Shown piece after piece: positions 1 to 10,372 of a DNA stretch of 64,000 nt. The stretch covers positions 55,005,409 through 55,069,408 of the forward strand of contig NC_080546.1 of assembly GCF_028640845.1 (NCBI RefSeq), read 5' to 3'. The position numbers and the translations under genes were made by a program. The notes beneath the pieces were generated by a model, which was not told where the DNA came from, ran no database searches, and worked only from the letters and a program-made list of their open reading frames with translations. The DNA comes from Ahaetulla prasina. Lineage: Eukaryota; Chordata; Lepidosauria; Squamata; Colubridae. Each line of letters opens with the position of its first letter. Position 1 is the stretch's first letter.

Positions 1-952
1 CCCCAACTCAGGTCACCTCAGACCATAAATGGAAACATGTGACTTGGATCTCAGGTGAGATTAAATTATTAGCATTAGAAATATATTCTTGGATTCACCA
101 AACCATTAAACTGACAACATGGGCCAAAAAAAGCATCTGATGTGGTCATTAAATGTGCGAGCTATAATGTCAATAATTATGTAATTACAGAAGTAAAATG
201 CTTTTGACTTCACTGCTTAGTGCTCCCATTCTTCTGTCCACATATTCCTGTGTCTGAATAGCATAATGGACTGTTTCAGAAATGATCAAATAGAAACAAC
301 AGATTACCATCAGGTTTGTACATTTTGTACAGTTTGTACATTGTACTAGTAACAATATGAAAGCTGATTTTTTCTTTATATCCATTTTTTGGAGCCAAAC
401 CAGCAATAAGACAATTGGCATAATTTCTGTTGTATAAATTCTCAAATTGAACATAAAATAATTTAAAAAGAGAAATTTAAACCTTATTTTGCAAATTCTT
501 ATTATGTGTGGGTAATCTACAGTTGGATTCACCTGAGGGCTCCAATCACAATTAGTATAAACATGATTTCCCCCCATGGATATCCAACTTCAATCTGCAA
601 GTCTTATTTTTTTTGTAATTTTTCCCAATTGTTTTTCCTTAATCCTAACATCACCTGTTATAGCAAATGAACCAGTTATAAATGAACCAGTTTCCTTCTC
701 CTCCCCCTTCTCGTGATCAGGATAAAGCAGGAAGTCATCATGAACAATTGAAGTAATACAACACATCTAAATTTTAGAGAATTCACACTGATTGTAATCA
801 TATTCCCTGATATATTTTATATTTCACTGTAGCTTTACTATGTTTACTATGTTTTGTTACTGTTCCTAGATTTGGTTTCAGTGGATTATCCAACTTCTAA
901 TATCTACATATTTATACCATACTATATATAGATATATCATATATATATATGT
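1..952. other. AT-rich unique DNA, no gene seen
   Basis: No ORF here resembles a known protein. The only structure seen is a short TA-rich simple repeat at about 921-950, directly before the first Penelope-like element. A 130-codon antisense ORF at 185-577 has no recognisable motif and I treat it as chance. Confidence 0.6.
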
Positions 953-1744
953 AGGTCTTTGGTTATTCGGGTTTTCTCCCGCGTAAAATTGGAAGTGTCT
1001 TGGCGACGTTTCGACGAAGTCTCATTCGTCATCTTCAGGCTTCAGCTTCGTGCTTCTGGGAGCAATGTGTGACTGCAGCTGTTTCTTCCTTTTTTAACTG
1101 CTAGTGGGGGTTTGAACTGATTGGGTGGGAGCTTGGCTGTGCTCTGATTGGATGGGGGTTTTTTGTGCTCTGATTGGCTGGGGGTGTGTCCTGTTTGGGT
1201 GGGGGCTTGGTTGTGCTCAGATTAGTCTGAGTTGCAGGGGGATTTGAGCTGGTGAGCTGCATTGCTGTTGTTTGGCTTGGTGTTCATGGTCGTGCTACAT
1301 CTTCATAGTGGGTGTCAGTCTGCTGCATGTATGGATTGGAGGGGTTTAAAATGGCTAATGTTGCAGCTGTGGTCTGGCTTCTGGTCCTTGGTCGTGCTTC
1401 ATGATCAGTGTGGGTTTGGGTCTGCTTTCTGGGTGGATGTATGGTGGTGACATCCTGTGTGGACCTCGTGAGTGTGGGTCTGGTTTCATTCCTCGTGTTA
1501 GGGACTCGTTTGTCAATAAGGGCGGGTTTCCAAATGGCTGGTAGGCGGGAGGTATCATCTCGTTTGTTCATGCTGTGTGGGCGTTTTTCTATCTCGATGG
1601 CTTCTCTGATTATTCTGTTGTTAAAGTGTTCAGTTTTGGCGATAATTTTGGTCTTTGTAAAGTCAATTTCGTGTCCTGTGGCTTTAAGGTGTTGGACCAG
1701 GGAAGAAGTTGGTTCCTCTTTTTTGACTGAGTTCTTGTGTTCTG
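953..1744 (-). mobile_element. Penelope-like element A, left (minus) arm
   Basis: This is the minus-strand half of a large inverted pair. Its reverse complement matches 1890-2690 closely. The encoded peptide begins inside the GIY-YIG endonuclease (at EHKNS) and runs through REAIEIEKRP, NKRDDTSRLP and a Pro/Gln/Thr-rich C-terminus, so the reverse transcriptase and the GIY-YIG start are missing. The outer end (953-1040) carries the conserved terminal module also found in all other PLE copies of this window. Small differences from the right arm (for example NTRNETRP against NMRNDTRP) show that the arms are separate, slightly diverged copies. Confidence 0.8.
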
Positions 1745-2602
1745 ACAGCATTCTGCACAAACCAAAAAATATCCACCATCCTAAGAAACCCCAAAGACAA
1801 AATTGAGTTAGAAAACCAAGGAGTATATGAAATCCCATGCACCGCCTGCCCCACCACATACATCGGACAAACCAACAGAAGAATAAGTGCACACATTGAA
1901 GAACACAAGAACTCAGTCAAAAAAGAGGAACCAACTTCTTCCCTGGTCCAACACCTTAAAGCCACAGGACACGATATTGACTTTAAAAAGACCAGAACTA
2001 TCGCCAGAACTGAACACTTTAACAACAGAATAATCAGAGAAGCCATCGAGATAGAAAAACGCCCACACAGCATGAACAAACGAGATGATACCTCCCGCCT
2101 ACCAGCCATTTGGAAACCCGCCCTTATTGACAAACGAGTCCCTAACATGAGGAATGACACCAGACCCACACTCACGAGGTCCACACAGGATGTCACCACC
2201 ACACATCCACCCAGAAAGCAGACCCAAACCCACACTGATCATGAAGCACGACCAAGGACCAGAAGCCATACCACAGCTGCAACATTAGCCATTTTAAACC
2301 CCTCCAATCCATACATGCAGCAGACTGACACCCACTATGAAGATATAGCACGACCACGAACACCAAGCCAAACAACAGCAATGCAGCTCACCAGCTCAAA
2401 TCCCCCTGCAACTCAGACTAATCTGAGCACAACCAAGCCCCCACCCAAACAGGACACACCCCCAGCCAATCAGAGCACAAAAAAACCCCCATCCAATCAG
2501 AGCACAGCCAAGCTCCCACCCAATCAGTTCAAACCCCCACTAGCAGTTAAAAAAGGAAGAAACAGCTGCAGTCACACATTGCTCCCAGAAGCACGAAGCT
2601 GA
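1742..2602 (+). pseudogene. GIY-YIG endonuclease region of a Penelope-like element (partial ORF)
   Basis: A stop-free frame of 286 codons codes for the C-terminal endonuclease of a Penelope-like retroelement, the nuclease thought to nick target DNA for reverse transcription. Counting from 1742, GVYEI is at residues 27-31, a CxxC pair at 33 and 36, YIGQTNRRI at 40-48 with HIEEH at 51-55, His71 and His77, and the helix REAIEIE at 99-105. GIY-YIG, the CxxC...H...H pattern and the Glu helix are the expected parts of the PLE nuclease. The C-terminal 130 residues are low-complexity, rich in Pro, Thr, Gln and Asn. The first in-frame Met is only at 2072, inside the nuclease, so this is the 3' part of a longer RT-EN ORF and not an independent gene. 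The frame is intact, which suggests a fairly recent copy. Confidence in the family is high. Confidence 0.8.
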
Positions 2603-2717
2603 AGCCTGAAGATGACGAATGAGACTTCGTCGAAACGTCGAACTTCCAATTTTACGCAGGAGAAAACCCGAATAACCAAAGACCTACATACAAACACCCG
2701 CGAAAACCTCAGAAAAC
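1745..2717 (+). mobile_element. Penelope-like element A, right (plus) arm
   Basis: Plus-strand half of the inverted pair, meeting the left arm head to head at about 1744. It contains the RT-endonuclease linker, the complete GIY-YIG endonuclease and the 3' terminal module (2605-2717), and ends in TA/TG simple repeat. Upstream reverse transcriptase sequence is absent. PLEs are retroelements that encode an RT plus a GIY-YIG nuclease and are known for terminal repeats in direct or inverted arrangement, which fits this layout. Confidence 0.82.
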
Positions 2718-2719
2718 AC

Positions 2720-2790
<71 letters not shown>

Positions 2791-2792
2791 GA
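2718..2792. repeat. (TG)n and (TATATG)n microsatellite
   Basis: Alternating TG units at about 2726-2754 pass into TATATG-type units to 2790. The stretch sits between the 3' end of PLE copy A and the 3' end of PLE copy B, which face each other. Confidence 0.9.
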
Positions 2793-4078
2793 TCTTGGCA
2801 TTTTCGCGTCTTTTCCCATGTAAAGTTGAGAGTATCTTGGCGACGTTTCAACAAGATCACACTCATCATCTTCAGGCTGGTGTCTTCAGCTCTGTGCTTC
2901 TCAAACAAAGAGTTGTCGGAGCTGCCGTCTTTCTATAAATACTGGTGGGGAGGTGGGGAGTGTTGCTGTGAGCGGGTTGGTTGGCTGTGTGGTTGCATCT
3001 TGATTGTTAGATGGAGTGGGTGTTTGCAGATTGGTTGAGGTGGGGAGTGTTGCTGTGAGCGGGTTGGTTGGCTCTGTGGTTGCATCCTGATTGGTAGATG
3101 GAGTGGGTATTTGCAGATTGGTCGGCTGTTTCATAGCATTCTGTGTGGGTGTGATCCTGGTCTTTTGTTCCTGAGCTTTGGTGTTGTGGCCTCTGAAGTT
3201 CTGTGATGTGATGTCTTGAGCAGATGGCTGTGATGCAGCATGCCGGGCCCTGGTTTGGCTCCGAGTCTGAGGTCCTGTCATGTGTTCCTGGTGTGTGTCA
3301 GCCTGCTTTGTGTGGGGATTGGAGGGGGGTGCAGCAGCCAGTGGTGTCAGCATGGTCTGGCTTCTGGATGGTGGTTGTGTTTCGTCTGTAGGATGGGTTT
3401 GGGTTTGAATCTGGTGAGGATGATTGGTGGTGGCATTGTGTGTTGTCCTGGGTCCAGGGTCAATTTTCGTGGCTGGGACTCATTTGTACACCAAGGCTGG
3501 TTTCCAGATGTCTGATAGGCAGGAGGTGTTGTCCCATTTGTTCATATTGTGGGGGTGTTTCTCTATTTCAATGGCTTCCATAATTATTCTCTTGTTATAG
3601 TGTTCAGTTTTGGAGATTAATTTGGTTCCTTCAAAATCAATTTCGTGTCCTGTGGTTTTAAGGTGCTGGAAAAGGGAGAAGGTTTTTTCTTTTCTGACTG
3701 CGTTCTTGTGTTCTGCGATCCGTGCATTTATTCTCCTATTAGTTTGTCCAATATATGTGGCTGGGCAGATTTTGCATGGTATTTCATAGACTCCTTGGTT
3801 TTCTAGATGGATCTTGTCTTTGGGGTTCCTTAAGATGTTGGCTATTTTTTTGGTCTTGATGTTGTGTTTGTGGAGAATTTTGCTGATTTTATCTGTGGTG
3901 TCTCTGATGTATGGGAGGAGGGTGATGCTGTTGTCTTGTTCTGTGTCTTGGTTCTTGGGCAGTGTCTCCCTTTGGATTAGGCTGGTAATTGTGTTTCTTT
4001 GATATCTGTTGGAGATTAATACGTTTGTGAGAGTGTGTAATTCAGTTTTCAGGTGGTCTTTGTCGGCTAGGCGTTTTC
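2793..4078 (-). mobile_element. Penelope-like element B, minus part with endonuclease
   Basis: A second, diverged PLE read on the minus strand. The terminal module is at 2793-2880, a Pro/Thr/Asn-rich tail ORF at 2901-3353, and the endonuclease follows at about 3460-3820 (GVYEIPC, YIGQTNRRI, EHKNAV, EAIEIEKHPHN). Before it the RT-EN linker can be read (LHKHNIKTKKIANIL). The element is cut at about 4078, so the catalytic RT is missing. A stop codon TGA at about 3484 replaces the CGA arginine codon that copy A keeps at the same place, a change of the CpG-decay type, so the ORF is dead. Confidence 0.8.
2951..3124 (-). repeat. 87-bp in-frame tandem duplication in PLE B tail
   Basis: Two adjacent units (2951-3037 and 3038-3124) are nearly identical. 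87 bp is 29 codons, so on the minus strand the PLE tail ORF contains a repeated 29-residue Pro/Thr/Asn-rich block, with [20 protein letters not shown] in one copy. The duplication keeps the frame. Confidence 0.85.
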
Positions 4079-4169
4079 AGGTGGTCTGTGAGCAGCTAAC
4101 CAACCCGCTACAGCAACACTCCCCACCTCGACCAATCTGCAGACACCCACTCCATCTACCAATCAAGAT
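4079..4169 (+). mobile_element. Penelope-like element B, plus part, segment 1
   Basis: This is PLE tail sequence in the opposite orientation to 2793-4078; it is the reverse complement of the 2951-3124 region. It stops at AAGAT (4165-4169) where a CR1 LINE begins, and resumes at 9733 after the same AAGAT. It therefore forms the right arm of the second inverted PLE pair. Confidence 0.75.
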
Positions 4170-4605
4170 AGATATGGCGGAAGGGGGGGCACATCAGGTT
4201 TTGGGGGCACGCCCTCACTATTTAAGAGCGATCGCGTGCTCCGGCCCCCCAAAATTTTCCCGTTCCCCAAGTGGCCAGAGTACCCGGGACTTGGGCCTTC
4301 GGCTGATGTTATGTAATGCAAGATCCGTGGTTAATAAAGCCCCCCTGATTTCAGATCTAATTCAGGAAGGGACCACGGACGTAAAACTGGTTGGGCATTG
4401 AAGGGGGGGTTCCCCTAGTAGAGATGTGCCCACCAGGTTTCTGAGCATTCCATCAGCCGAGGGCCCAAGGTGGGGTGGCAGGGTGGCAGGGTGGCGGTTA
4501 TTATTAGGGAGAGTCTGGAACTGAAGGAGACCACTGTGCCTCGGATAGCTGGGTGTGAAACCCTCTATGTGAAGTGGGTCGTAGGACTCAGGTGGGCTTG
4601 TTGAT
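4170..4605 (+). mobile_element. CR1 LINE (outer, plus strand), 5' segment
   Basis: The 5' end of the plus-strand CR1. A GC-rich leader (4170-4290) is followed by the start of the ORF2 endonuclease: [20 protein letters not shown] lies at about 4300-4355, the usual N-terminus of CR1-type apurinic-like endonucleases. A TGA stop interrupts the frame at about 4399. The element is cut at 4605 by an opposite-strand CR1 and continues at 7014. The outer left boundary is the AAGAT duplication at 4165-4169. Confidence 0.82.
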
Positions 4606-7013
4606 TTTTTTTTATTTTTATTTTTTATTTATTAAATTTTTATACTGCCCTTCTCCCGAAGGACTCAGGGCGGTGTACAGCCAAAATAAAAACAAAATAT
4701 ATACAATTTAAAACAACATTTAAAAAGAGCAAATTTTAAAGGCTGATTATTAAAATTTAGATTTAAAAATTTAAAAATATTAAGAATACCCAATTAAAAT
4801 TCATCACTAATTATGCCAGTCCCGCTTTAATGAATAAATATGTTTTGAGCTCACGACGGAAGGTCCGAAAATCAGGCACTTGACACAGGCCAGGGGAAGT
4901 TCGTTCCAGAGCGTCACTGCCCCTACAGGGAAGGCCCTACTCCTGGGGGCCGCCAGCCGACACTGTTTGGCGGACGGCACCCTGAGGAGACCTTCTCTGT
5001 GAGAGCGTACGGGTCGGTGGGAGGCAAAGGGTAACAGCAGGCGGTCTCGTAAGTACCCGGGTCCTAAGCCATGGAGCGCTTTAAAGATAGTTACCAAAAT
5101 CTTGAAGCGCACCCGAAAGACCACAGGAAGCCAGTGCAAGCTACGGAGCAGCGATGTCACGTGGGAGCCACGAACGGCTCCCGTTACTACTCGCGAGCCG
5201 CATTCTGGACTAACTGGAGCCTCCGGGTGCACCTCAAGGGCAGCCCCATGTAGAGAGCATTGCAATAATCCAGCCTAGACGTAACCAGAGCGTGAGTGAC
5301 CGTGCATAAGGCATCCCGGTCAAGGAAGGGACACAACTGGCGAACCAAGCGAACTTGGTAAAAGGCCCTCCTGGCGACGGCCGCCAGGTGTTCATCAAAA
5401 GACAGCCGTCCATCCAGGAGGACGCCCAAGTTGCGAACCACCTCCTTTGGGGCCACTAACTGCTTCAACAGTCAGCTGCGGAGGCACCTGACTGTACCGG
5501 GATGCCGGCATCCACAGCCACTCCGTCTTGGAGGGATTGATCTTGAGTCTGTTTCTCCCCATCCAGACCCGTACAGCTTCCAGACACCGGGACAGCACTT
5601 TGACCGCTTCGTTGGGGTGGTCCGGGGTGGAAAAGTACAGCTGAGTATCATCAGCATACAGATGATAACTCACCCCGAAACCACTGATAACCTCACCCAG
5701 CGGCTTCATATAGATGTTGAACAGGGTAGGCGAGAGAATCGACCCCTGAGGCACCCCACAAGTGAGGCGCCTCGAGGACGACCTCTGCCCCCCTGTCAAC
5801 ACCGTCTGCGACGGTCAGAGAGATAGGAGGAGAACCACCGATAAACGGTGCCCCCCACTCCCAATCCCTCCAACCGGCGCAGCAGGATACCATGGTCAAT
5901 GGTATCGAAGGCCGCTGAGAGATCTAATAGGACCAAGGCAGAGGAACAACCCCTGTCCCTGGCCCTCCAGAGGTCATCCACCAACGCGACCAAAGCCGTC
6001 TCCGTGATATAACCGGGTCGGAAGCCGGACTGGAACGGGTCTAGATAGACAGTTTCCTCCAGGTGCCGGGGGAGCTGCCATGCAACCACACTCTCTACAA
6101 CCTTCGCCACAAAGCGAAGGTTGGAGACTGGACGGTAATTACCCAAAATAGCTGGGTCCAGGGAAGGCTTCTTGAGGAGAGGTCTCACCACCGTCTCTTT
6201 CAAGGCGGCGGGGAAAACCCCTTCCATCAAAGAAGCATTTATAATCCCCTGGAGCCAGCCTCGTGTCACTTCCTGAGCAGCCAGCACTAACCAGGAAGGG
6301 CACGGGTCCAGTAAACATGTAGTTGCATGTAACCTCCCCAGCAACCTGTCCATGTCCTTGGGAGCCACAGACTCAAACTCATCCCAAATAACCTCAACAA
6401 GACGTGTCTCTGTCATCAGCTGGATCATCGCAATCTTGGTCCAAACTATCCCGAAGCTGAACGATTTTATCGTATAGATAACCGTTAAACTCCTCAGCTC
6501 GTCCCTGTAAGGGGTCATCCCGTCCCTCTTGACAGAGGAGGGAACGGGTCACCCGAAACAGGGCGGCCGGGCGGTTATCTGCTGATGCAATGAGGGTGGA
6601 AAAGTAGGAATGCTTCGCCTCCCTCATTGCACTAGGTAGGTCCTAGTAAAGGACCTCACTAGTGTCCGATCAGCCTCGGAACAGCTAGACCTCCAAGTAC
6701 TCTCTAGGCGTCTTCTCCGGCGTTTCATCTCTCTCAGCTCCTCGGAAAACCAGGGAGCCAATTGAGATCTACGCTGGGTCAGAGGCCGCAAAGGCACGAC
6801 ACGATCCAAAGCCCCAGCCGTGGCCCGTTCCCAGGCCGCAACCAGTTCTTCAGTCGTGCTGTGGGTAAGATCCTCAGGAAACGGCCCAAGCTCTGTCAGG
6901 AACCTCTCCGGGTTCATCAGGCGCCTGGGACGGAACCAACGCATTGGCTCCGTCTCCCTGCGGTGGTGAGCGGCGGTCCGAAAGTCTAGGCGAAGAAGAA
7001 AATGATCTGACCA
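4606..7013 (-). mobile_element. CR1 LINE (inner, minus strand), 5'-truncated
   Basis: A CR1 inserted in reverse inside another CR1. Its 3' tail is the T-rich stretch after 4605, followed by the CR1 end signature CTTCTCCCGAAGGACTCAGG. The coding part runs from 6944 down to 4807. It starts at the endonuclease C-terminus and includes FDTIDHGILLRRL (RT motif A), CGVPQGSILSP (motif B), YADDTQLYFS (motif C) and the LDYCNALYMGLP and LWNELP C-terminal blocks. Frameshifts at about 6620, 6500, 5800 and 5400-5200 break the ORF into six pieces. The four bases TGAT flank the insert (4602-4605 and 7014-7017), and the outer CR1 resumes after it. 5' truncation is the normal product of target-primed reverse transcription. 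Confidence 0.88.
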
Positions 7014-9732
7014 TGATCACGTACCTGGCTCCTTGCTGCGTGACAACAGCCCTGCCCGAGCTGTTGGAGTTGCTGGCTGGGTTGGCAGTTGAAACCCCTA
7101 GACTGTTGGTCATGGGGGATTTCAACTTGCCATCAACTGGCACGGCATCCTCGACCGCTCAGGAGTTCATGGCTTCCATGACGGCCATGGACCTGAGTCA
7201 ATTAATTGATGGCCCTACTCACATTTGGGGAGGCACCCTAGACTTGGTTTTTATCACTGGCCAGTGGTTGAATGATCTGATTTTAAATGATTTAGTTATT
7301 GAACCTTTGTCATGGTCAGATCATTTTCTCCTTCGTCTGGACTTTCAGACCGCTACCCACTGCCGCAGGGAGACGGAACCAATACGTTGGTTCCGTCCCA
7401 GGCGCCTGATGGACCCTGAGAGATTCCTGATGGAGCTTAGGCCGTTTCCCGAGAACCTGGCCCATGGCACGACTGAAGAGCTAGTCGCGGCCTGGGAATA
7501 GGCTGCGGCTGGAGCTTTGGACCGTGTCGTGCCTTTGCGGCCTCTGACCTGGCGTCAGTCTTAACCAGCTCCTTGGTTTTCCAAGGAGCTGAGGGAGATG
7601 AAACGCCGGAGAAGACGCCTAGAGAGTGCCTGGAGATCCAGCCGTTCTGAGTCTGACCGGACACTAGTTAGGTCCTATATTAGGACCTACCTAGTGGCAT
7701 TGAGGGATGTGAAACGTTCTTACATTTCCTCCCTCATTGCGTTGACAGATAACCGCCCGGCTGCCCTGTTTCGGGTGACCCGTTCTCTCCTTCAACAGGT
7801 GGGGCGGGGGGACCCATTACAAGGGCGTGCCAAGGAGTTTAACGGTTATCTATACGATAAAATCGTTCAGCTTCGGGACGGATTGGATCAAAATTGGGTA
7901 GATCCAGATGAGAGTTTCGAGACCCTTGTTGAGACTGTTTGGGATGGTTTTGACCCTGTGACTCCCGAGGACATGGACAGGTTGCTGGGAAGACTGAATA
8001 CCACCACATGTTTACTGGACCCGTGCCCCTCCTGGTTGGTGCTGGCCACACAGGAGGTGACACGAGGCTGGCTCCAGGGGATTATAAATGCTTCTTTGTG
8101 GGGGGTCTTTCCCGCTGCCTTGAAAGAGGCAGTGGTGAGACCTCTCCTCAAGAAGCTTCCCTGGACCAGCTGTTTTAGGAAATTATCGTCCGGTCTCCAA
8201 CCTTCGCTTTATGGCAAAGGTTGTAGAGAGTGTGGTGGCATGTCAGCTACCCCAGTACCTGGATGAAACTGTCTATCTAGACCCATTCCAGTCCGGCTTT
8301 CGGCCCAGATACAGTACGGAGACGGCTTTGGTCGCATTGGTGGATGATCTCTGGAGGGCCAGGGATAAGGGTTACTCCTCTGCCCTGGTCCTATTAGACC
8401 TCTCAGCGGCTTTCGATACCATTGACCATGGTATCCTGCTGCGCCGGTTAGAGGGGTTGGGAGTGGGAGTTTATCGGTGGTTCTCCTCCTACCTCTCTGA
8501 CCGGACACAGACGGTGTTGACAGGGGGGCAGAGGTCGTCCTCGAGGCGCCTCACTTGTGGGGTGCCTCAGGGGTCGATTCTCTCGCCTCTCCTGTTCAAC
8601 ATCTACATGAAGCTGCTGGGTGAGATCATCAGTGGTTTTGGGGTGAGATACCATCTGTACGCTGATGACACGCAGCTGTACTTTTCCACCCCAGGCCACC
8701 CCAACGAAGCTATCAAAGTACTGTCCCAGTGTCTGGAAGCCGTACGGGTCTGGATGGGGAGGAACAGGCTCAAACTTAATCCCTCCAAGACGGAGTGGCT
8801 ATTGATGCTGGCACCCCGGTACAGTCAGCTGCAGCCGCGGCTGTCTGTTGGGGGCGAGTCATTGGCCCCGATGGAAAGGGTGCACAACCTGGGTGTGCTC
8901 CTGGATGGGCGGTTGTCTTTTGAAGACCATTTGACAACCATCTCCAGGAGAGCTTTCTATCAGGTTCGCCTGATCCGCCAGTTACGTCCCTTCCTGGACC
9001 GGGATGCCCTATGCACGGTCACTCATGCTCTCGTTACTTCTCGCCTGGACTATTGCAATGCTTTCTACATGGGGCTCCCCTTGAAGAGCACCTGGAGACT
9101 CCAGTTAGTCCAGAATGCGGCTGCGCGGGTTATTGAGGGAGTGGTTCGGAGCTCCCATGTAACACCTATCCTGCGCAGACTGCACTGGCTGCCTGTTGTC
9201 TTCCGGGTGCGCTTCAAGGTGTTAGTTACTACCTTTAAAGCGCTTCATGGCTTAGGACCGGGATACCTACGGGACCGTCTACTGCCAACGTCTATCTCCC
9301 AACGACCGGTGCGCTCTCACAGAGAGGGGCTCCTCAGGGTGCTGTCAGCCAAGCAATGTCGACTGGCAGCCCCCAGGGGGAGGGCCTTCTCTGTGGGGGC
9401 TCCTACCCTATGGAACGAGCTTCCCCCTGGACTTCAACAACTACCTGACCTTGGGAGCTTCCGCCGCGAACTTAAAACCTACTTATTTCGTCTTGCTGGA
9501 CTCGCTTAAATTTTAAAATTATCAAATTGATTTTATGGGTTTTAAATTTTTTGTAAATTTTATAGGGAAATATTTTATCTAAAGTAGCCATATTGAATAG
9601 GTTTTTTAAGGGCTGTTTTTAGCTTTGTATGTGTTGTTTTTTCCTGTATTTTATCCTGGCTGTACACCGCCCTGAGTCCTTCAGGAGAAGGGCGGTCTAT
9701 AAATTAAAATATTCTATTCTATTCTATATTCT
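7014..9732 (+). mobile_element. CR1 LINE (outer, plus strand), 3' segment
   Basis: This continues the CR1 that starts at 4170. From 7020 the endonuclease goes on (YLAPCCVTTALPELLELL, VMGDFNLPS, LDLVFITGQW, SWSDHFLLRLDF), then the linker and the reverse transcriptase. In-frame stops at 7499 and about 7560 and a frameshift near 8155-8165 inactivate it. The 3' end has CACCGCCCTGAGTCC and a short (ATTCT)n run to 9731. Together with 4170-4605 this is about 3.2 kb of CR1 and is close to full length. AAGAT at 4165-4169 and 9733-9737 is the probable target-site duplication. Confidence 0.88.
8211..9509 (+). pseudogene. CR1 ORF2 reverse transcriptase, intact C-terminal two thirds
   Basis: This 432-codon open frame codes for most of a CR1 reverse transcriptase. 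It contains DPFQSGFRP, LLDLSAAFDTIDHGILL (motif A with its catalytic Asp), GVPQGSILSPLLFNIYM (motif B), YHLYADDTQLYF (motif C, YADD) and the thumb and C-terminal region (LDYCNAFYMGLP, WLPVVFRVRFK, LWNELPPGLQ), ending FRRELKTYLFRLAG. The Met at 8211 is internal: the same protein continues upstream in another frame (7598-8160) and a frameshift separates them. The RT would copy its own RNA at the target site. As it stands it is a fragment of a dead element, though the catalytic residues are kept. Confidence 0.87.
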
Positions 9733-9968
9733 AAGATGCAACCACACAGCCAACCAACCCGCTCACATCAACACTCCCCACTTCCCCAACGGTATTTATA
9801 GAGATACGGCAGCTCTGACCACTCTTTGATCGAGAAGCATGAAGCCGAAGACACCAGCCTGGAGATGATGAGTGAGACCTAATTGAAACGTTGCCAAGAT
9901 ACTCTCAACCTTATATGGGAAAAGACCCGAAAATGCCAAGACCTACATATACCCGTGAAAACCTACAA
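9733..9968 (+). mobile_element. Penelope-like element B, plus part, segment 2
   Basis: PLE tail resumes after the CR1 insertion with AAGATGCAACCACAC, matching the reverse complement of the minus copy at about 2990. It runs through the terminal module at 9858-9895 and ends in TA repeats. Rejoined with 4079-4169 it makes one uninterrupted PLE 3' end. Confidence 0.78.
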
Positions 9969-9987
9969 ATATATATATGTGTGTGTG

Positions 9988-9988
<1 letters not shown>

Positions 9989-10054
<66 letters not shown>
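9989..10054. repeat. (GATA)n microsatellite
   Basis: About 16 uninterrupted GATA units lie between two PLE ends that face each other. GATA repeats are abundant in snake genomes (the Bkm-type satellite), but a short array alone says nothing about sex linkage. Confidence 0.95.
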
Positions 10055-10055
<1 letters not shown>

Positions 10056-10059
10056 TGTC

Positions 10060-10212
10060 TTGGCATATATAAATAGGTCTTGGCATATTCGGGTCTTTTC
10101 CCGTGTAAGGTTGAGAGTACTTTGGTGATGTTTCGATGAGGTCTCACTCATCATCTTCAGGCTGATGTTTTTGGCGTCGAGCTTCTGTGGGCAAAGCGTG
10201 GTCGGAGCTGCC
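10060..10212 (-). mobile_element. Penelope-like element C, minus terminal fragment
   Basis: A solo PLE 3' terminal fragment on the minus strand with the same module (10123-10162) as copies A and B. It is joined head to head with a plus fragment at about 10212; GAGCTTCTGTGGGC and GCCCACAGAAGC mark the two arms near the centre. No coding sequence remains. Confidence 0.75.
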
Positions 10213-10372
10213 CACAGAAGCTTGAAGCTGAAAGCACAAGCCTGAAGATGAGGAGTGAGACCTCATCAAAACGTCGCCAAGATACTCTCAACCTTACACG
10301 GGAAAAGACCCGAATATGCCAAGACCTACATACCTATACCCGTGAAAACCTACGAAAACATATATATATATA
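10213..10372 (+). mobile_element. Penelope-like element C, plus terminal fragment
   Basis: The plus arm of the third inverted pair. The terminal module is at 10240-10278, followed by the common end (CCAAGACCTACATA, GTGAAAACCTACG) and a TA repeat. Confidence 0.75.

Noticed and set aside
1262..1806. Plus-strand ORFs at 1262-1450 and 1408-1806
   Set aside because: They are antisense to the PLE nuclease frame on the minus strand; no own motifs.
5431..6290. Plus-strand ORFs at 5431-5826, 5762-6007 and 6063-6290
   Set aside because: Antisense shadows of the minus-strand CR1 reverse transcriptase.
4165..9737. An LTR retrotransposon with PLE ends as LTRs
   Set aside because: The PLE sequences on both sides are two halves of one tail rejoined at AAGAT; the interior is CR1.
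9989..10054. Regular short repeats resembling a CRISPR array
   Set aside because: Pure 4-bp tandem units without spacers, in a vertebrate genome.
9989..10054. Sex-chromosome (Bkm) origin inferred from GATA repeats
   Set aside because: One short array is common on autosomes too; no other support in the window.
9911..10154. ORFs rich in SIYL repeats
   Set aside because: They are translations of the GATA array and the adjoining PLE end, in the wrong frame.
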